A stretch of 64,000 nucleotides of DNA. Origin: Utricularia gibba (lineage: Eukaryota; Streptophyta; Magnoliopsida; Lamiales; Lentibulariaceae). A program made the translations under genes and the position numbers. Where the stretch lies: NCBI GenBank assembly GCA_002189035.1, contig CM007992.1, forward strand, positions 3,162,001 through 3,226,000. The letters are read 5' to 3'. The notes beneath the pieces were generated by a model. It was given only the letters and a program-made list of their open reading frames with translations. It ran no database searches and was not told the DNA's origin. Positions 58,737-64,000 of the stretch are shown one piece after another (position 1 is the stretch's first letter; the number at the start of each line of letters is the position of its first letter).

Positions 58737-61700
58737 CTAACCAGATACTTGTGAAATGGGTTCGCAATTCAATTAATCAATTTATTTCTTCTTCAACTAC
58801 CTGGCTACCGAATCTGAAACCGAATTTCCATAGCCAAAAAAAAAAAGGCCAGATCAATCAAAACAGTTTGAAAAAAAATGCATAGACGGGGTAAGAGCAA
58901 AAGATAGAGAAGTTAAAGGCATCGGGTAGATGGAGCCCTCTAGATCTAACATACAAGAGATCAAAACACGCCCTAATTTAAGAGATCAGCACCCAAATAG
59001 GGAATCATGAGCAAAATTGGTGCAAAACAAGCAATAAGTTGTGTATACATGAACGAACCCCGGTCTCAAAATTCAGTCTTTGCGTATAATCATCCAACAA
59101 TCTCATGAACAAGCAGTGGGTTTTCATCAAGCAGATAAAGAAGTCGAGAAAATCTTTTTTTCTGCCAATAGCATTCCACAACCTCGTGATAGCAGGCAAA
59201 AGGAGAAGCATACCTCAATGAAACCAGAATGGACGCTGAAAACACAGCGAAAAAAGAGACGGGAAAGACGGAAAAAAGACAGTACGAGGGGGATTCAACA
59301 AGAAAAATTATTGCAGCAGCTGAGTCAAGGCTATCATTAATAACAAGTTTGAACATTTTTCAAGAGAAGGTTTGGTTTTGTATCCACATGGTCAAATCCT
59401 TATCTAATCCCTTGGTGGAACACAGAAAAGGAAAAGTTGCCTATTTTTTGACCCACAGGCTTTGTTTGTCGTTGCTGCGTGCTGTTTGTTTGGTTTTCTT
59501 AGCAGAGAACCCAAGCAGCCGAAAAATGAGGTCACCCCACAAACAAACATGGCATCGGGAGGAGAAGGAAGAATCGCCCATCGTCAGCGGAGTGTAAATT
59601 TGTTACCTTTTCGAAGAACCTGCTCTGAATCGACATTCAAAATCAAAGCCAACCGTTACCTAATAAGCACTGCGAAGAGAAGATGCAGCATATCTTCAAA
59701 TCTGAGTCATTTTCCATTGCAAAACTTTGAGGCATTGAACAAAAAGCTCTACTGTAGAAAAGGAGTTTGTTAAATAACCAGTTTTACAAGTCTTTTATGA
59801 ATAACTACTTTTTTTATTTGTTAAATATTCATATTTCAGGTGAAAAATAAATAATTGTATATTTAATATATAAAAATAAATAAATGTACTTATAAAAAAT
59901 ATACACAAACTTTTTTCAAATAATGTTTTGATTTAACTTTTTTTATATTTTCAAATAAATTTATTTAATACATTCACATAAATATTTTTTAAATAATAAT
60001 ATAACTAATTCATTATTATTGTTTGCAACTTGATCTTCATTTGAAACATATGCATTTAGAAGCTAATAACATTATCCTTGCATCATACTTTGAAATAATT
60101 TCAAAAGAATAAACGTAATTTTACGATACATATAAATAATATTTGTATGAGTCAAATTCAAATTTCTCATCTTCATTATTATCAATTTATAATTCTTTAT
60201 CACTCTATATCATTTGACATACATTATTTGTGCCAAACGACTTTGAATATGAAATAAGACCATGCTTTTATTGTGCATGACAAATAAACGAAACGTGTAT
60301 GACAAATAAATAAGTAACCATCATATCATATCATCACTCTATGGTTTATTGTGCATCATATGTGTTGTTAAGGCATAAGATAAATGACTTTTCTTCATAT
60401 ATGTTCAAATTGATATGTATAACTTCAAAAAAAATATACTCAAATTGCATGTAAATGGAGTAGATCAAATAGTGTAAAGAATAATCATCGATGATAAGGG
60501 TATACTTTGGGGTGACTTTAAAAAATATTAACTGTTAAAATATATGTAATAAAATTATCTATTATATATGTAATTTTTTATGATTAATATATGAGAGAGA
60601 AATCAAGGATATGTATTTTTAGAAACTACCCATATATTTTGATACATTGATTTTGGCTGAGATATATTGAGTAATAATTTTTAAAAAATATTGATCCAGA
60701 TACTTGTCAACTATAGGATATGGATGATGACTAAGTCCTTTGAAACTAATGCCTTGTATGAGCTGGAAATATATGTTTGATAATTCATAGAATATCATAA
60801 TAGTGAAATCATTGAAACAATTATTCTAAAAAAAATACACATAATAATTATTGTGCATGCGTAAGGAATGACTACGTTTTTTTATAAACTATTCCTTTTT
60901 ATACATTCTTTATACGTTTCGAAATAATTTTATTAAACATCTTTTTAATTAAACTTTTATATTTTGAAAATAACTATTATTCTTTAAAATATTTTATTAC
61001 ATAAGTATATAAACATTAAATAAAAAAAATTATACAAAAAAATGCAGATCTTTAAATACATTTAAAATAAAAATAACAATTATTCAACTAACAAATTATT
61101 TCTATGCAGGGGAATATTCAACGAACGCCGACTCTGAACTTTTCCTCTGTAGAGAACCTCCTTTCCATGAAAAGTCGTACGCCAAAAGGATAAGAGATTC
61201 GGTGCATGCCCTGAAACAAGGATTGTGAGATATGCGGTAGAGAGAAGAGAACAAACAACAAGAAAGTTCGCAATTAGATGATGTTTGTGTTGTAATATTT
61301 TAATTGCAATAATAGAATTATTGGAAGAGTAAATTCATCCAAGATTTGAATTAGTTTTAAATTATTGTAACCAATTCTTAATCTTATGTAAAACTAGGAA
61401 ATGATAGAATTGGCTAGATTTCCTAATTTTGCAAATTCGATTGTGTTTTATTTGATTACTTCTGTACTATAAAAACGATATTTTTTTATATAACGAATCA
61501 TTTGAATTTTAGAGATAGCTAATCAATTGAGTGGTAAAAAAATATTGAAACTATGATTTGTTGCTTTTGTGTGTTCTTATTCATTTTCAGCCAATAATTT
61601 GTTTTGTCTGTAATTTGTAATGATGTTAGTGTTGGATTGCAGCAAGTCCTTAAAGTTTTCTTTCTTGGTGAACTGTCTGGTTCAATCATGGCTGTAAAGG

Positions 61701-61931
61701 GATGATTCTTCAATGATGGGACTGGCCTGGATTCCTCCATTACCAGCAACAGATTCCAAGTATCTTTAAAAGGATGAAAGAGCAAGGATCAATTGATTCA
61801 GATGAACTGTAACTACTGCAATAACATGGCTTGCAATGAATGGGCTGTTTTCCCCTTTCAGGTGTTCAATCTTAACAATGTGTTGAGCCTTGATGTAGAT
61901 ACATGAACTAGAAGCTTGGCATTCTTGAGTT
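58737..61931. other. PP2C 5' region and long AT-rich spacer
   Basis: Positions 58737-59780 are moderately GC-containing and probably hold 5' UTR exon(s) and the promoter of the PP2C gene. About 59790-61500 is extremely AT-rich. Open frames at 59080-59773 overlap on both strands without domains. The last few hundred bases are the protease 3' flank. Confidence 0.55.
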
Positions 61932-63515
61932 TTAACATGCCCCAGCTCCAATTCCCAGCCTTCCTGCAGCAACATCATGTACTAATTCAAAGCCCCTTTG
62001 CTGTTTGTTGCCCCAGATTGCTATGCTGCCTGCTACACTGTTTCCAGCAAACGCCAGACACACCTTGGATCTATCAACAACGTAGAGTGTTCCTGAAGCA
62101 GGCAACTGGACAACAACGTTCCCCTTGAATGTGAAGGATACCTTGGGAACTTGTATGATTGTACTGCCTCCCACATCAAAGCAAGTGTCCAGTATGGAGA
62201 AGGCAGGGGAAATCTTGTACCTTTGGCTCATCAGCCGCTTAAAAGCGGAGCTCAAGGCAGAGTAAGCATCTGGTGGGAGACGGGTGATGACCGTCCCAGA
62301 ATCTATAATTGTCCCGGATGTACCGAAAACGCCTGGTTTGATGGATAATGGTATCCCACCTACGCTGATTCCTGTGATGGAGATGTAGTAAAATGATCTT
62401 CCTTTGGAGGCATCAAATGGGGTGTACTGTACATTTCTTGAAGCCGCAGAGCTGCCGAAGGTTAAGTGCCCTGTTGAACTGGAAGTTGCAGGAAGACAAT
62501 ATGAGAACACCTTCCCATATTTGGGGGCGGTCTGTGACACAAGGGATAAGCTGGATGGCCCGAGGCCTAGAAGCCCTGCTGTGGAACCAAACAATCCCTG
62601 GTTGTTTTGGCCACAACCGAAGAGAAAGTTGTTGAACACATCACTTGATAGAGTCAGCTTATCCTTGGCGTAGAATCCTACAGTGAAAGATTGATCGCCG
62701 TACACAACTCCATACAGGCAAGTTGCCTTAGAGCAGCCGGACGGAGATCCTGCAGAAGAGAGCTGAGCACACTGTGGAGAACCACAGGAGACGTTGGAGT
62801 AAGAAGCTGAAGCAGAGGGATCAAAAAGGGGGTCCAGCTGCCGGTGACAAGATACCGAACAGGGTCGGCATTGAGTCCATGAGACATAGCTGCCGGTATC
62901 GAAAATCACGGAGAGTGATCTCGTCGGTGTTCCCAATCCAATCGTCACAACGTAGTTGCCAGAGTTGTAAGAAGTGCCTGATCTAGCAGGCAGGGTCACC
63001 TTTTCATCCACTAGCTCGTTCTTTCCTTCTGATGACAGCTGCTTATGAATATACTTCACTCGTGACTCATCAGCAGAGAGAATTTGGCTTCGTGTTAGAG
63101 CTGAAGCATCTTTGTAACATGGACCATGGCGGTGAAGAACCTCCACTGTTGATTGTCTATTGATCGGAACTGATATCATATTTCATTCCATTAGTCAGCA
63201 TCGAACAAAGATGCAAACTTTAAGAGCAAAAAGCAACATAAAACATTAGAACTCGAAGCCTGATTGCAGGTTTCAATCATCAATAAGCATGATTCTTATA
63301 TGCAAAACTGCTGCAGAAATGTAAACATGCATACCAGTTGAGCGAGTACAGACAGAGGATGGCAAAAGAGAGCTGATTTCAACTGTATCGAACTGGGACT
63401 CCAAAATGGGCTCTCTCCCGTGTACAACATAGCCTTTTTGGCTACAAAAACATGAAAATAAAACCAGAAGAAGAAACAGGTAAGATGAGATCCAGGGAGA
63501 AGAGGAAGAAGCCAT
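61932..63515 (-). CDS. Nepenthesin-type (A1B) aspartyl protease
   Basis: Secreted or apoplastic aspartic peptidase related to At5g10770/AED1-type plant proteases. Exon 1 starts MASSSSPWISSYLFLLLVLF, a signal peptide, and ends near SSVCTRSTG. A further in-frame ATG lies upstream at about 63590, but the TATA-like box at 63548-63556 makes the 63515 start preferable. Exon 2 continues VPINRQSTVEVLHRHGPCYK, NSGNYVVTIGLGTPTRSLSV, first active site FDTGSYVSWTQCRPC, YGDQSFTVGFYAKDKLTLSS, FLFGCGQNNQGLFGSTAGLL, second active site GTIIDSGTVITRLPPDAYSA, LDTCFDVGG, and ends FELVHDVAAGRLGIGAGAC. Both catalytic Asp residues are present. The residue after DTGS is Tyr, whereas most family members have Asp there. 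The nepenthesin-type cysteine-rich insertion is visible around PCSVSCHRQLDPLFDPSAS. One intron, in phase 1, separates the two exons. Confidence 0.92.
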
Positions 63516-63547
63516 GAGTGAATGAATTTGGAGAAGGGTCACTCTCT

Positions 63548-63556
63548 GTATATATG
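63548..63556 (-). promoter_or_regulatory. TATA-like box of aspartyl protease gene
   Basis: On the minus strand the sequence reads CATATATAC, about 33 bases before the chosen ATG. The implied 5' UTR is very short, so the true core promoter could lie further upstream. Confidence 0.4.
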
Positions 63557-63771
63557 CACAAAAGAGCACAAAAGATACCCATGACTTCACGCAATCTTCC
63601 TCCCAAGTTGGACTTTAAGTCCTTCATTTTCACTAGGCACAGCTTCTTCTATGGCTAGTTAAAAATGCCCGAATAGGAGGTATACTTCCATCTCTACAAC
63701 TCACTCTATGACTCTAGTTAAAGAATGAGATTTGACTCTTGTTTATCTCTCTAGGATTGCATACTGATTAT

Positions 63772-63785
63772 CCCCCCCCCCCCCC
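63772..63785. repeat. Poly-C homopolymer (14 bases)
   Basis: Uninterrupted run of C, then ctcccgg. Its length in the sequence is prone to error. Confidence 0.85.
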
Positions 63786-64000
63786 TCCCGGTTATTTTAT
63801 GGTACGTCCACGGGACGTCGACAGTTTACTGAGAGTTCTTGACCATTTTCACCCCTTGAGACCTTAGCTTCTTTGTCATGCTTCACCATCAGATTTTTGA
63901 TGACTTCACAAAAGAACATCCTTTGCAAGTGTATTAGACATGGTCAAATTCTATTTTCAATCCATTAGACACGAAATACTGAGCATTTTCCCAACCCACA

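Larger units (their letters stand above)
63516..64000. other. 5' flank of aspartyl protease gene
   Basis: Contains the TATA-like element and a 14-base C homopolymer at 63772-63785. No other gene is seen up to the window edge. Confidence 0.55.

Noticed and set aside
59080-59773. Several short frames on both strands upstream of PP2C
   Set aside because: They overlap mutually and have no family features; the region is better read as 5' UTR and promoter.

Overview
The window is nuclear DNA from a flowering plant, almost certainly a eudicot. Genes are split by short GT..AG introns, intergenic DNA is strongly AT-rich, and the proteins are plant-specific families: WRKY, PORR, plastid ABC1 kinase, UGT with a PSPG box, L-arabinokinase and pectin acetylesterase. 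Gene density is about one per 4 kb. There are no operons, CRISPR arrays or recognisable rRNA or tRNA genes. Exons were joined by hand from splice sites and family similarity, so internal exon borders are approximate.

Layout. 0.1-0.9 kb: COG6 pseudogene (-). 1.39-1.93 kb: non-autonomous DNA transposon carrying a 56-bp tandem repeat. 2.3-4.4 kb: pectin acetylesterase (-). 6.4-8.6 kb: cytosolic tryptophanyl-tRNA synthetase (+). 9.2-12.6 kb: ABC1K1/PGR6-type plastid kinase (+). 13.8-15.0 kb: PORR-domain organelle RNA-binding protein (+). 18.0-19.1 kb: group IId WRKY of the WRKY11/17 type (+). 20.06-20.44 kb: small hAT-like element. 20.8-21.2 kb: unrecognised four-helix membrane protein (+). 21.7-23.6 kb: REI1-like 60S biogenesis factor (+). 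24.1-24.9 kb: DUF1644 zinc-finger protein (-). 27.8-30.7 kb: USP-domain receptor-like cytoplasmic kinase (-). 31.7-37.8 kb: L-arabinokinase ARA1 (+). 37.9-39.3 kb: UGT74-like glycosyltransferase in two overlapping frames (-). 42.5-51.5 kb: giant tail-anchored coiled-coil protein of the TNO1/At4g31570 family (+). 52.9-55.7 kb: UBP18/19-type deubiquitinase (-). 56.9-58.7 kb: PP2C59/WIN2-type phosphatase (-). 61.9-63.5 kb: nepenthesin-type aspartyl protease (-). The remainder is AT-rich spacer.

The genes do not form one pathway; they are a conserved neighbourhood. From memory, at least seven have best Arabidopsis relatives between At4g31230 and At4g31750, and several also in the duplicated At2g24 block.

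The most notable observations are as follows. Three otherwise well-conserved genes (ARA1, the UGT and the coiled-coil gene) each carry one apparent -1 frameshift beside a short G or C run. This pattern suggests systematic homopolymer shortening in the assembly, although real inactivation cannot be excluded. A 46-bp copy of the PORR gene's 3' end lies 5.6 kb downstream, just before an orphan-looking membrane-protein gene. The UBP MYND zinc finger has lost two expected zinc ligands. A transposon with a perfect 10-bp target duplication carries an exact-period 56-bp repeat. I see no clear evidence of a new multi-gene system.
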